In this document: piece by piece, positions 1 to 11,679 of the stretch
How positions within the stretch are numbered: the stretch's first letter is position 1
How the letters are laid out: each line of letters opens with the position of its first letter
Source: Earliella scabrosa
Lineage: Eukaryota > Basidiomycota > Agaricomycetes > Polyporales > Polyporaceae
NCBI GenBank assembly: GCA_022605405.1
Contig: JABYQQ010000004.1
Location: 1,364,001 to 1,428,000 of the forward strand
Direction: 5' to 3'
Length of the DNA: 64,000 nt
Notes under the pieces: generated by a model
Told to the model about the DNA's origin: nothing
Database searches by the model: none
The model's input: only the letters and a program-made list of their open reading frames with translations
Made by a program: the position numbers and the translations under genes

Positions 1-1737
1 TTCGCACGACGCCGCTCCGCCTTCCGCCGCTCGCGGTCCGCACCGTCCCCTTCTTCTTCGTCCTCTTCGTCGGCACCAGGCGTCTCGCTCGAGTCCGACA
101 CGTCCAGCTCGCCCTCGAGCGCCGCGTCCCGTGTCGCGCGGAGCTCCGCGATCTCCGCCTCCCGGTCAGAGATTTTTTGGCTGGCGGAGGCGGGGGCGGG
201 GGACGCCATCGTGTGTGTGAGCGGCACGGTCACGCATGAGGATGGGGAAAATCGGACGCACTGCTTTTTGAGACATTTGGCCCGATGCTGCATCCACGGG
301 TACGCGCAGAACGTGCTGTCCTGGCGCAGCTGGACCCACTTGTGGCACAGCTTGCAGAACACACGACTCGGCTCAACCTCGCCGAGGTATGGGTCCGCAC
401 GCAGCGCCGCAGCGCGCTGGTCGGCATTCCGTCGGCGCGATTCTTGCATGGCTGGGAAGTTATTCGGGTTGTAGTCCTTGAAGGTCGTCGTCGTCGTCGT
501 GAAGGGGCTGGACGCCGACGACGAAGAGTGAGACGCCGTGGGTTGGCTAGCAGACACAGACTGGGGCGCCATGCGTGACGAGGTTGGCGTCGGCGGCGGC
601 GGAAGGGACGACGATGATGCCAAGGCAAGGAGGTGCTTCGACGGCGGCGGGACGTTCGCGATGCTGAATCTAAGGTTCGAGGTGAGGGTTTGCGCAGCCC
701 AGGGCTGCATCGCGACTTACCTCGATGTGGATGAGGTGGGACTGGCCGTCGCCTGCGGTTGACAAGAGTCGCGGTGCTGCTTCCACGCTTTGATCGCTGC
801 ACGGCTGTCGCTGGTGAGTATCGGTATCCACTGCTCGCAGGTGCGGCACTGGACGCGTGAGTTGTCGAACCGCTTCACCTGCGGGTCCGACGCGAACGCC
901 GCGCTGCGGTCGTCGACGGGGTGAGCCTTGGCGCTGCGTAAACGCACGGAGAGCTCAGGAGATCGGCGGGAGGCATGCGAGCGGCGGCGAGGGCACTTAC
1001 ACCCGTTTAGCCAAACAGCTCTTGCGGTGGGCGTCCCAGGGGATGGAGCAGTACGTCGAGTTCGGGCGGAGGCGGATCCACTTGTCGCAGGAGGCGCAAA
1101 GGACGCGATAGGCCTCGAATTTCGCGACGTAGGGGTCGGACCGGAGGTAGTCGATGCGCTCCTCTTCTGTGCGCTTAGCCCGACGTCGCTTGGCCTGGGG
1201 TTGCGGCTCGGGTTGGGCGCTCGGCGTGTCCGCCGGGACCTCGGTCGTGCTCTGGGACGCGTTCTGGCTGGACCGGGGGTCAGTCGATGCGGCGTGCTCG
1301 ATGGCGGAGGAGTCGCGAGGGCATACCATGAGGTCCGGTGGGCCTCCCAGTGCTTGACGGTGAAGGCGCCGGTGGACTCGTCCTTGATGGAGATGCTCTC
1401 GTTGCAGGTCTCGCAGACGATGCGGCCGCTGGCGTACTCGTCGGTGGGGGACGTGCTGTGGGCGGTGCCGTCAGTCTCGGACTTTGAGTTGGCGCGCTCG
1501 GGTTCCTTGGGGCGGGCGGGGGAGCTCGGGTGTGGCTCCTTCCGCTTCTGCGGTACGCTAGCCGATCTAATTGAGCGCGATGCGATCGCAGCCTGCGAAA
1601 ATTAAAAGCGCAACGGACCTGGGAGATGATGCCATGAGGGACGCGATGGACGCGCTCTTCTGCGTCCTGCGCGGGCAGGGCGCGTCAGGAGAGGGGTGAG
1701 CAGGGATGGGGCGGTGGGAGACTCACTCGACCTCCAT
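1..1737 (-). CDS. Hypothetical protein with four C-x2-C..W..H-x3-C repeats (3' end beyond window)
   Basis: Predicted exons on the minus strand: 1727-1737, 1619-1666, 1327-1566, 1001-1267, 721-933 and 669 to the left edge. The introns are 50-67 nt and their phases agree throughout. Four copies of one motif are visible, near residues 70-100, 152-186, 210-240 and 366-395. Each has the form V-x-C-x2-C-x2-W/S-I-x-L, about 15-20 residues, then W-x2-H-R-x2-C, for example VLCASCDKWIRL followed by WDAHRKSC. The Cys/Cys/His/Cys spacing suggests a small zinc-binding fold, but that is inference. Linkers are basic, Ser/Pro-rich and low in complexity. The last visible part is acidic with charged repeats. 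I recognise no named family; multi-copy proteins of this sort are typical of Agaricomycete genomes. The first exon (11 nt) is the least certain part; the repeat-bearing frame is secure. Confidence 0.72.
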
Positions 1738-3313
1738 CGGGGGTCACCGCGCGGGACGTGGAGGAGGACACGGGGGACGTCGGGGACAGCGCGGGGGCTG
1801 GCGGGGCAGGGCGAGGGGGGAGAGGGGGATTGACGTGGAAGCGAGTGGGGGCGATATAAAGATGGAGAGGGAAGAAGCGAAAACATTGAATTCAGAAATT
1901 CCATCGAAAACATACATAAAACATTCCCAGGCGCGATATTGAAATCTGGCCAAAAGAGGAGGCCGGACATCCTGATCGGGCGAGGAGCTCCTGATTTGAG
2001 ACCATGGACGACGTGCGCCTCCCGCCCCAGCCGCCCGCGCTAGCCGAGGCGCTGCGTTCACTCGCCAAGTGGCGGCAGCTGCAGGAGCGTGCCGCCGCTG
2101 CTGGCCTCCGACGCCAATGGACGCAGTGCGCGCACGCCGGGCTGCGTCTGCGTGCGCGGTCTGCGCCATCTATCTGGGACAAACTTTGATCGGCGTCTGG
2201 TGCGAAGAGGCAGAGACGCGGGGGGATGTTGTGTGGGCTGGAGATGGTCACATTGTATGTTGTGTTTGGAAAAGAGGGCAGGCGCCCCGTTGCGAGCTTC
2301 GTTGCCCGTCCTGGCGGGGCCCTCCGTCCGCCGACAGGCTCACGGTGCAGCGTGGCCCTCTTCCAGCCGTCTTCCAGGACTCTTCCAGGACAGCGCGACA
2401 TGGCCCCTCTCCTCCCACGGGCGACACATACTCGTTCGGGCCCGCTTCTTCCAGCAACGCCCCGGTCTTCTTGTCTGCACTGCCCGTTTCCGCAGACGTG
2501 TGACTTCGCTTCGCCCTCTCGACTCCCAGGGCGGGCCTCCATCATGGCAATCCCACTCCCGCGACTCGGCCGTCGCCCCCGCTTCCACCAGCCCGCCAGC
2601 CCCCGCTGCGCCCACAACGGCCTCCCAACTGCCCCCTACTGCCTGCTGTTTCCACCAGCCGTCTTCGCCTGCTTCGTCTGCGTCCCCTTACGCCCAGCGA
2701 CCTGGCAGCGAGCACCGCGCTGCCCGCGTTCTGCCCATGCGTCGCACCGTCCTGGCACGCCCCGAGCGGCCAGCCTGGCTCCCTGGTCTCTGCGCTGCGG
2801 CGTGCGCCGTGGGCCCTAACGCCAGTTGCTGCGAAACCGAACGTTCCATCCATCCGGGGGCTTCTGTGCGAGAACGCACGGCCGGTCTCGTGTTCCCACT
2901 TGTCTTGAAACGCTAACTCTATTCGGCCCACACTATCTGCGACACGTCCATCTCAGCGCTGAGGCACGTTCCGCGTGCTGTTCCAGCCTGAGCCAATATC
3001 CACGCCTGCACCGTTGCGAGTGATCAGCCCATCAGCAGCATCATTGAATGCCGCTGCCAGGGCCCAGCGCTGTCCGTTAGCCTCTTCCTCACCGCGCTCA
3101 GCGCGCCTGGCGACCGAACTGACAGCCCGTCCCATCGCGGCATCATGAATTATATCCGATGGACAGAAGACGCTCCCGCCCATTTCCACGTCCCGACACA
3201 TGGCTCCGAATAGAACCTTCGCAGGTTTATGGCCAACTGCCGCCTTTGGCCGATAAGAACACATTCGACGCCTGACAGATAGATATCTCCTCGTCCCAGA
3301 CCCGCGCCGCGTC
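1738..3313. other. Intergenic, no supported gene
   Basis: GC-rich DNA between the start of the repeat protein and the stop codon of the GLTP-like gene. Several long open frames overlap each other on both strands, and none shows a recognisable domain or a consistent intron pattern. One 61-codon frame at 2004-2189 (plus) starts about 145 nt after a TATA-like GATATAAAG at 1852-1860. It could be a real small gene, but nothing else supports it. Confidence 0.5.
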
Positions 3314-4540
3314 CTATACCGTTCTGTAAGCCCCCTCCGCCAGGAAGGCCTTTAGGCGGTCCACGATCCCTCCCAGTCCCGCCAGCCACTTGGCCAGTTC
3401 ATGGTCGAACCGCTCGTGCGACCCGCCCTGCGTCAGGCGCGCGTAGAACTCCTGCCGGTGCGGGACGGCCCTGATCGCAACCTGTGCAGGGGCACCGCGC
3501 GTGTGGAAGCGACGCGTCCCGCGCAGAGGAAGAATGTTCCGGTTCCGCCACCGTTTAAGCATCAATTGCATGGCGTCATCGCGGGCAGCTAGCGGGCGAG
3601 GGAAGCTGAGCACGTACGGAGACGACCGAGCGGACGACGAACGAGTGGTGGTGCTTGAGGATCGCGTCGTACGAGCGCTTGAAGCACGCGTGCAGCTCTG
3701 CGTTTCGATCTTGTTGCATGTTCTGTATGTGGTGTGGTGGTGCCAGCCCCCGGAAATAGATGGGATGCGGGATGTCGATGCGTGCGCGGCCGGGTCAGCG
3801 TGGCGGTCGCAGCGCGCGTGCCCTGCCGCGATATGGAAGGGCACGTCGACCGGAAGGGTCACTCACACGCAGCGCTTCGCACGTGAACAGCAGCCCGCTT
3901 TGCGTTCGGGCAGCGTATGGGCAGGGGAGCCGCGGTGGACGCCGGCTTGACATTGGTGCGACACCGTTACGACATTGGAGGACACTCACCGGAGGAGGCG
4001 CACCAGACAGGCCGTCCCGTGTCGTTCCCTGCCCTTGCATTCACTCGCGACGAGCTTCTCAAGAGTGGGTGAATCGGCTCGCGCGGCTTCGAAACGTTGG
4101 CGGACACCCTGGAAGCGGCCGTCGGTCAAGGAAGGCGACGTGGCAATTCCGCAGAAACATACGGCTATGTTCGCTCGCAGATCGTTCTGTACAAATCCGA
4201 AGACGCCGCCTCCCAGCAGGTCTGGGCGTTCCGGGCACACGTAACCGTGTCAGCGGGGGCCCCGAGAGTTCTGTTGTGGGAAGACATGCGTCTCACCAAA
4301 CATGTTCACAAAGTCCGTCGAAGCGAGAAGGAAAGTGGCGGTGTCGACCCCGTCGTCGGTGATTGGTACGTCGGCGAATGACTGGAAGGGAGCGTGAGCA
4401 CAAGGAACGGGGGTTGCACGCTCGAGCGCCACGCAGGCTACAGAGGCCGGCGTGGAGGACTCGGAGCAGTATGTCTTTGGCGGAATGCGGCGATTGAGAG
4501 GCGTTCTTCGTACCTTCGCTGTCTCGAAATAAGGCGCCAT
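3314..4540 (-). CDS. Glycolipid transfer protein (GLTP/HET-C2 fold) with changed key residues
   Basis: Seven exons on the minus strand: 4514-4540, 4297-4381, 4163-4221, 3990-4108, 3867-3897, 3618-3722 and 3314-3481, giving 197 aa, the usual length for this family. GLTPs are cytosolic all-helical proteins that move glycosphingolipids between membranes. Family landmarks are present in order: an N-terminal PYFETAKSF block, V-D-T-A-x-F-L, QNDLRANI near 49-56 (Asp51 and Asn55 match the sugar-contact Asp and Asn), LLRGLLFTCEAL near 95-106, the HHHSF segment near 131-135, and HRQEFYARL near the C-terminus. Two family-defining positions differ. The Lys three residues after the Asn is Gly58, and the Trp that stacks on the sugar (human W96) is Arg94. 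Intron phases (0,1,0,2,0,0) fit throughout, so the gene looks intact. Ligand preference may be altered or lost. Confidence 0.88.
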
Positions 4541-5310
4541 GACAGTGGTGGTGAGAGTCAGAGGAGCCGGTCGCGCGTCGTGAGTAGCAGGCCTGGCGAG
4601 GCGTAAGCGATGCTGCGCTGCATGGAGGAGGATGCACGGGTGCGAGGAGGCAGAAGCGTGCGTGGCGATAATGGGGATCACTCGCCGCCCACACCCGCAC
4701 GGGGGTGTTTATTGAGTGGGTTCGGCAGTCTCCGGTTCGCCCCCATCGCGCAGATCGATATCTCGTCAAGGCTGATTGGCACCAGCGCACTGGCGGGATC
4801 TGCTGCCCACTACCGCCGGCTTGGAGGATATATCTCGGCGGGCGTATACTGGGCCCGCGAGCCCCCAGGAAAAGCCGGGATGGATGCGAGACGCACTCGC
4901 GGAGTCCGTCGGCGGACGCTGCGACAAGACCTGGGAGGATTCGGAGGAACACTCACGGCAGAAGGAGAGAAATGGGCGAAGTCGCAACATGCCCCGCCTG
5001 CGCCACTTGATTGGGGCCAGATCGAGCGCCGTGACTCAGTTACCGTCACTCTCATTAATGGGCGCCTCCGGACCTCCGGCCAGCTCGGAGACTGCTCGGA
5101 CGGATGCCCCCGAGGCGCCCAGGAGGCGGCCCTCGCAGACGCCCGCGCGGCGGCAGTGTCGGCGCAAGGCTGGACTCAATGAGCCAGGCGTCGATCTTGC
5201 GGCCCACCACGATGCCCGCGTGCTGAGGGGCGGCGGCTGTGGTCTCTCTCTCTCTGCTTTTTGTCATCCACGTCTTTCTGCTCGAGATCTGTCTCTCTCC
5301 TCTTACGATC
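4541..5310. promoter_or_regulatory. Divergent intergenic/promoter region between GLTP-like and CK2 alpha-like genes
   Basis: These 770 nt separate two divergently transcribed genes, so both promoters must lie here. A CT-repeat tract at about 5240-5260 lies 50-70 nt upstream of the kinase start, a position typical of filamentous-fungal pyrimidine-rich transcription start regions. A 190-codon plus-strand frame and shorter minus-strand frames occur, but no family is recognisable in them. Confidence 0.45.
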
Positions 5311-6898
5311 ATGGCGCGAGTGTATGTCGATGTCAACGCCAGGCTGGGGCCGTCGTGGTACGACTATGGTGAGTGGCACACGCTTCCTGCTTCTGGCGTC
5401 CCTCGTGGCTCACGCGCGGTGGCGGGACAGAGAACTTGACTGTAGATTGGAACGTCCCTGACCGGTATGAGATCGTGAGGCGGATAGGCGGGGGAAGGTA
5501 CTCGGAGGTGAGTCGCCCTCGTTCCGCGTGCAGATGAAAGGGGTCGGGATGGAGACCGTCGTGCCGCTGCCAGGTCTTCGAGGGGATCGACTCGTTCAAC
5601 GAAGAGTCGTGCGTGATCAAGGTCCTGAAGCCGGTCGCAAAGAAGAAGATCAAGCGGGAAGTCAAGATCCTGCGCAATCTGGCCGGTGGGCCGAACGTCA
5701 TCCGTCTCATGGACATCGTGCACGATCCGCCGTCGCGGTCGAACAGCCTGGTCATGGAGTATGTGGAGAACACGGACTGGAAGGACCTCTTCAGCACGCT
5801 GACGGAGATGGACATCAAGTTCTACCTCTTTCAATTGCTTCGGGTGAGCGCCACCTTCATTTCCGTGAGACACCCTTCCGAGATCCAAGACAAATGCATC
5901 GTCGCCCGCTAGGCCCTTGACTTTGTTCATTCGCGCGGGATCATACACAGGGATGTGAAACCTGGGAACATTATGTTTGATCGCGCCCGTCGCAAGGTAT
6001 GCTATTCGCTTGCGGACGTCGGTAACCAACCGCTCATAATTACAATGCAGTTGCGCCTGATAGACTGGGGCTTAGCCGAGTTCTACCACCCAGGAACGGA
6101 GCTTCATATACGAGTCGCATCACGGTACTACAAAGGGCCGGAGCTACTGGTAGGCTACAAGCATTACGACTACAGCCTGGACATATGGAGCGTCGGCTGC
6201 ATTCTTGCAGCAATGGTGCGTTGCCATGCAGCCGCACCATCTCGTTCGCCGCCGATACTAACGTGCTGCGCACGCACTACATAGATCTTCCGCCGAGAAC
6301 ACTTCTTCCGTGGAAAGGACAATGAGGATCAGCTGCTCAAGATCGTCAAGGTGCTTGGGACGGACGACTTCGAGCGGTACCTCACCGCCTACCGACTGTA
6401 TCTGCAGACATACAATGATGAGCTGCTGCAGAGGTAGGCCTTACTCGGATCCTTGCCACAAATGACAGTCCTCTGATGTCGCCGTCACCGTCATTCCGAA
6501 TGCACACAGCTATCCCAAGCAGGCGTGGAGCCGGTTCGTGACACAAGATAACAAATTGAACGTCAACCAGGACGGCATCGACCTTCTCGATAAGTTGCTG
6601 CGCTACAACCACCACGACCGGCTCACTGCAGCCGAGGCGCTCGCCCACAGTTTCTTCAGTACGTACTCATCTCTGTCCACAGCCACTAGTGCCAGTTACT
6701 CCCAGATAACGCCCAACCTTCCCTCCTTCTATTTTCCATTTCATATCCCTGTTGCTGTGCTGCGCGCATTCGCTGACCGTGCCCCGCGTTTCTCCTCTCC
6801 CACCGCCCGTCATATCGCGCCATTCAGATGCCGTACGCCTCGAGACGCCGTCTAACCCCGCCGAGTGCGTGAGCGACTCAGGGTTCTACTCGACGTGA
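5311..6898 (+). CDS. Casein kinase II alpha-subunit-like Ser/Thr kinase, divergent
   Basis: Eight exons: 5311-5368, 5446-5507, 5574-5843, 5913-5996, 6051-6215, 6285-6433, 6510-6658 and 6828-6898, coding 335 aa. Kinase landmarks in order: glycine loop GGGRYSEV (34-41), catalytic Lys in VIKVLKP (54-60) followed by the CK2-typical basic KKKIKRE cluster, [13 protein letters not shown] (142-149), the CK2-specific DWG (163-165) in place of DFG, then AEFYHPGTE and [14 protein letters not shown], and [18 protein letters not shown] near the C-terminus. CK2 alpha is the constitutively active acidophilic kinase of the CK2 holoenzyme in nucleus and cytosol. Unusual points: the highly conserved KPH-N reads KPGN, NNTDF reads ENTDW, and the region after the GTDD motif differs from typical basidiomycete CK2 alpha. 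It may be a paralogue rather than the single housekeeping copy. Every splice junction keeps frame. Confidence 0.92.
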
Positions 6899-7166
6899 CT
6901 GCCGACGCTGTTTCTCCGAAGACCGGCATGAAACATATGCCTGCACATCGGTGCGCCAGCGACCGGAACCGTCGGGACGTACACTGTTCGCGCTGCGCGT
7001 CGGATGTGCGGGGTCGGCGCACGCCGCATGGGGCTTGTGCCTCCGCTCGAACGAAATCCATCCATCAGGAAGAGGAGGTAGACGGAGAGGGCCCATTTGG
7101 TTTGCAGATTGCGCACGATGCCGATTACATGCATACATTGGACACAGGATAGTCTCGGATCTCGAT

Positions 7167-7190
7167 CCCCAACCCCCAACCCCCAACCCG
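7167..7190 (+). repeat. Short CCCCAA-type tandem repeat
   Basis: About three C4-5AA units in a row lie downstream of the kinase gene. They resemble G-rich telomere-like or quadruplex-capable DNA on the minus strand, but three units are too few to imply a function. Confidence 0.5.
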
Positions 7191-10100
7191 TCCCCCACGT
7201 CCCACCTCATCCACCACAGCTATCTATTCGCGCATCACGCAGTTATGTTCACGAGTGTTTTTGGGCCCAACCACTGTCATGCCATCCTGTTCCCGTTCCC
7301 GTCCCCAATCTCAACTCCCGCTCCAATACGTCTCGTCTCCCTCCCACCATGGTCCCCGTATGTATGTACCCTAGATTTTATACCGCTCCGTGTGTATGTG
7401 CTGTCTCTCCGCCTCTTCGATCATCGCGCCCTCGCTGCTTGCTGCTTGCTGCTCGCTGTACTGTACTCTACGTAGTGCTCTTCTCGTTCCTCTTGTCTGG
7501 GTGGTGGTAGTTCACGGTGACGTATATGGGGTGTGGCGCAGAATTACAATATGATCGCGAGGGACCTGGTGTTCCTCTTCCATCCACAGATGTGCTGCGT
7601 GGACTCGGACGTCGACGTGATCATCACACGTCCGAAATTGACGAACGGGGGGTCGGGAGTGGCACCCCGTGTCATGGTGTCATGATGCACGTGTTGGAGA
7701 TCCACCCTGAGCTAACCTTGACGCTCCGAAGCTCCAGGCTCATGTATAGATGGCGTGGTGTATGATACGTGTAGAACTGGGATCGCGTGGTCGACACGTC
7801 TGAGGCAAGTTGGGGTGTGCAGACCTGAGAAGATGGGGACGAGATCGAGCAGACGGAATGAAGTTTGCATTGATGCGTACACGCGGCAGTGGCGGCACTA
7901 CGTCAAGTGAGTGCTTGTGTCATGCTATGTAGGGTCGGGCTGCCGGAGTCTTGAGAGTCGGCCTTGAGGCCTGAGGAGCTGGGGGGGAATCTGTGTCCGA
8001 TGTGCACAGCGTTTGAGCTGTATGTACTTAGAACCTAAACCCACTTGCGCGCCGGGGTCTAGCTGGGCACACGGGCCGGACCCGCACAACGTTCTCCGTG
8101 TCCACACTCACCACTGCGTACGACCAGGCTAGCCACCAGGCGGCTCGAAGGTGGCTGAGTGACAGGCAGTGGCCAGCCTAGCAGGTTTAGGAATGTCCGA
8201 ATCTGGTTTAGCCTGCGCGCGCTGCGGCGATTGTGCTGGGTTACAGACTTACGAGAGGAGCTGGATGGATCCACATCTGTCAGTCAGGTTGTACAGAGTT
8301 GGTGTGGCGGCGATGCCGTCAATACTCAAGTCTTATCGTGGTCCCCTGCCACCGGGGTGGCGGTAACGTCGTGAGTCGTGTGAGAGCCTGTGGCAAGAGC
8401 GTTACTTGAATTGGATTGCTGGGTGAACATCAAGTAAGTGTTGCTGTAACGCACCTTGAGATACGTCAGCAATGAATGCATGTCTTCAAAGAGCTGCGAA
8501 ACTCAGGATAATCAGCACGTCCAGTGTCGTCCACGGAGAGTCCAGTCCCGCAGTTAGCGAGTTGGGTCAATGGGTAAAACTTGCCTGAAAAGTACTTCCG
8601 CATTGCTTGGAAGAGTGAATTCCGAGGATTATCCGCACCTCTGATGCGTTCCATGTTCCATCAATCCACGACAGCACATTGGTGGTAGCAACCAATTAAA
8701 CTTGAAGCATGAAGGAGCCGTGGCAGGATATATGCTCCTCTGTACTACGACAGTCGAATCTGCGCGCCTGCATGGTACTAGACACTTTTCATGCCTGTGC
8801 TCCGAGTTCTGTGTCATAGCAGGTGCGATCTCATCTAAGAATTTGCTTAAACAGTAGTTCCAGGATCCAGATTGATGCGCGATCTCCCGACGGCCCACCG
8901 CAACGGATTCCGCCGCCCCACCCGCCATCCCGTCGCAGCTCGCAAGGTGCTAGTGAATGAATGTCGAAGCATACAGGCCTTACAAAGAAAGGCCTGCGGG
9001 ATGCGATACGCAGAAGAGTGGGTACGGCATGGGCATGATTAATCCATGTACATACTAGTACAGTCACAGGAGGAGAGGTCGATGCGCAGCGAGGCGGCGA
9101 GGTGAGTACCTAGGACCTTGGTGGCAACGCGCAGCCGTTCGGAGTCCGGAGTTGCGAGCGAGCAGTCTGGTAATATAATACATAATGGCCATGGCCAGAT
9201 GGATCGGGAGAGCTCGTGAATGGCCCTGGTGGCATAGCGACGCGTCTCCAGGTCGGTCAGCATGGCATGAACGCATGGGGGTTCTACGAGATTCTACTAT
9301 CTACAGTAACATAGAGTGCACGTTAATGTGATGGGGGGCCTTGTTACCAACTTGCATGTAACCTTGACGCCAGGTTCTGGAGACGACCGGGCCGACGTGA
9401 GACGTGCAGGCTGTCTGGAGGCTCCAAGTTGCTGCGCAGGGCGGGCGAAGTTGGTGCGAACAGGCTGATTGTGCACCGGAGAAGTTTGACGAGTCGTCGA
9501 CGGGCAGGTCACGGCATACATACATAGGACCTGCCGTAACGACCCTCGGAGCTAAAGCCCCGGTGCAACTAATGTCATGGCATCGCAGAGTAGGTCGCTA
9601 GGCGTTTCGTATTGTTTGGTAAGGTCGGGGCAAGCCGGTCGCCACCATGGTGAGCGTACGTACGTTTGGACGGCCAACACACAACGCATTCAAAATATAT
9701 TCGCGGTTGAACTGTAACGTCGGACCTTGGGTGGGCGTTCAGCGCGAAGTGAAGTCGACTCGGTGGTTTCAGCCGGGTTGTTCCGATCCCGCGAGCCTGA
9801 CTGGCGAGACGGCACAAGTAGGCAAGCGAGTGGGTGGCGAGAAGCTTCGTGTCGAGTCGAAGGAATCCAAGCCTCGTGGCGTGGGTGGTGACGGCACGAA
9901 CCTTCACAATATTGGGATACGCGACGATCTGCCGCTGAATGGTTCCAAAGCTTCCCAGCTTTATTGCATAGACTCTGACCGGAGAAAAATCAGCGAAGAG
10001 TGCTAACGACTAGTATGTTACGAGCAAAGACACGTACGATACACGTCTGCCATCACGCGTCATGATGCCTCGCACGACCGGCAATAGTTGGGTACACCAG

Positions 10101-11431
10101 GCTGGGGCGGCAATATAGTTTACCCTCGAATGTCTTACCTTTTGAGCATTCGCGTCTGGAAGTGGGGTGGGTGGCTGCTCTTCTTCAAGTTGCGAGTTGG
10201 CCCTCCGGGCCGCCACGCTGATTCTTGGTTATCAGATTGACTATAGGCCCAAGGTCTCCCACATGCTGCAGCCGATGAATAGAGGCAAAAATGACGCGCG
10301 GCGCCCGCCTAGGCGATGGGGACGTATGTTTTGTTCTCATCGGAGGGTTTTGGTGACATATGCGAGCGGGTGATGACCAAAGCATGTGTCCTCGAGAAGA
10401 AGAGCTGTTTACCCACCACTACAGCTCGGAGACGTCAACCGAAGTCGCTTCATCAGAGAGGGTCCGGGCTATGTGATGCAGGGTTGATCGAATGTGTGAG
10501 GGTCTGCGAGGGTTGAAGCTGCGGAGATCTGGTAGCGTTCAGGACACCTTCAACTCTGACTTGGGAGCATACCAGAGCACATAGGGGATCGCGTACGGGT
10601 CCGACGTCCGATCGAACGTCCGGGGGACCATCGCGAAGAGTGGAGACCGTGTGTACCGGCTAAGCTGACCATGCTGTTGCCGTTCGTGGCAGTATCTTCC
10701 GGAGGATACTGCGCAGGGACGAGAGGGGTTCATGCACGATGTGGTTGTAAGTTGGGGAAGTAATTTCCGTGCTGCGGGATGCGAGAGGACAGGAGCAAGC
10801 TTGAGTCTAGCTGCGTACCTTTGGATCGGGGGGCGGTGATGGTGACGGAACCGGCGGGCGAGAACTCGATCGAGATCAGAAATGCAGGTGGGCGCTTGAT
10901 GGAAAGTCAAGAGATCTTGAGAGGAATCGTGGTCTCGAATCCGGACCGACTGCGCAAGAGCCAACGCTCGTTGCGCAGCATGTTCGTCGCCGTCTGCAGT
11001 CGTCGTCGCTAGCCACGGGGCGCGTTGCAGCGAGACCGGGATGTCGAGCGAGTCGGAACGACGGTGGCATGCGCGCTCGATGACAGAACAGGACAGAGCT
11101 CGCCCACGGTGAGCAGCATTAGCGGGAGCGCGAGGCGTGATTTGCATTGGACATGCCGCATTGGGCACCCGTGTACACACGGGAACAGCCCGAACGGGAG
11201 CGGCTGCACTCAGATCAGAAGGCGCGCTGCTGCCTGTGGGAGAACACGACGGGGCGCGCTGCCAGCGAAGCACGTCGGTCGCGCGCTGCCTCCTCTGCCT
11301 CTGCGCGGATGCTGCTGCGCGCGGTGCGGGCCCTGGTGCGTATGTGCGGGGACGAGCCTGGAGGCGGGCGCCAGCGGGGGCGGGCGTTAGCCGGGGGCGC
11401 GGGGCCGAGGGAACAGGGCGGGCGTGCGGTG

Positions 11432-11445
11432 ATTGGATATAAAGG
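11432..11445 (+). promoter_or_regulatory. Inverted CCAAT plus TATA-like element upstream of first Zn2Cys6 gene
   Basis: The sequence ATTGGATATAAAGG joins an inverted CCAAT core (ATTGG) directly to a TATA-like GATATAAAG. It lies about 240 nt upstream of the start at 11680. Between it and the start lies a CT-rich tract running into the ATG, a common core-promoter layout in filamentous fungi. Confidence 0.4.
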
Positions 11446-11481
11446 AGCCGGGGTCGATCAGGCGTCGCTGCTGTCGTCAGC

Positions 11482-11505
11482 GGACTCGGACTCGGACTCG
11501 GACTG
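11482..11505 (+). repeat. GGACTC tandem repeat in the 5' leader of the first Zn2Cys6 gene
   Basis: Nearly four copies of a GGACTC hexamer lie 35-60 nt downstream of the TATA-like element, so probably in or next to the transcribed leader. Confidence 0.6.
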
Positions 11506-11679
11506 GCGAGGCTTGCCACTAACCAGGGCCCGCGTATCTTATTCCGCATTCCCATCCCGCCGGGACTGCCTGATCGTGCTCATCCCTCGCCCAAAACCAA
11601 TTATCCTCCGCAGCCGCGTATAGACCCTCCTCCCGCTCGAGCCACCTTCCCTGCTGTGCCTCCATCCTCTCCCTCTCTC

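Larger units (their letters stand above)
6899..11679. other. 4.8 kb gene-poor stretch: CK2-like 3' region to promoter of first Zn2Cys6 factor
   Basis: No open frame here has a recognisable domain or paralogue. The part up to about 7500 is pyrimidine-rich and probably contains the 3' end of the kinase transcript. From 7500 to 10500 base composition is more even and frames are short. From 10540 to 11680 the GC content rises again and the region holds promoter-like signals for the next gene. A 338-codon minus-strand frame (10539-11555) covers that promoter and is judged spurious. Non-coding RNA or decayed transposon sequence cannot be excluded. Confidence 0.45.

Noticed and set aside
2089..2916. 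275-codon plus-strand frame overlapping a 241-codon minus-strand frame
   Set aside because: Overlapping long frames on both strands are expected in GC-rich DNA; neither has a domain, a paralogue or intron support.
4610..5182. 190-codon frame between GLTP-like and kinase genes
   Set aside because: It lies in a divergent promoter and resembles no known protein. Minus-strand fragments in the same place could not be joined into a sensible gene.
10539..11555. 338-codon open frame on the minus strand
   Set aside because: It covers the promoter and leader of factor 1, contains Ser-Pro repeats that are only the complement of the GGACTC tandem repeat, is Arg/Ala/Pro-biased, and has no recognisable domain.
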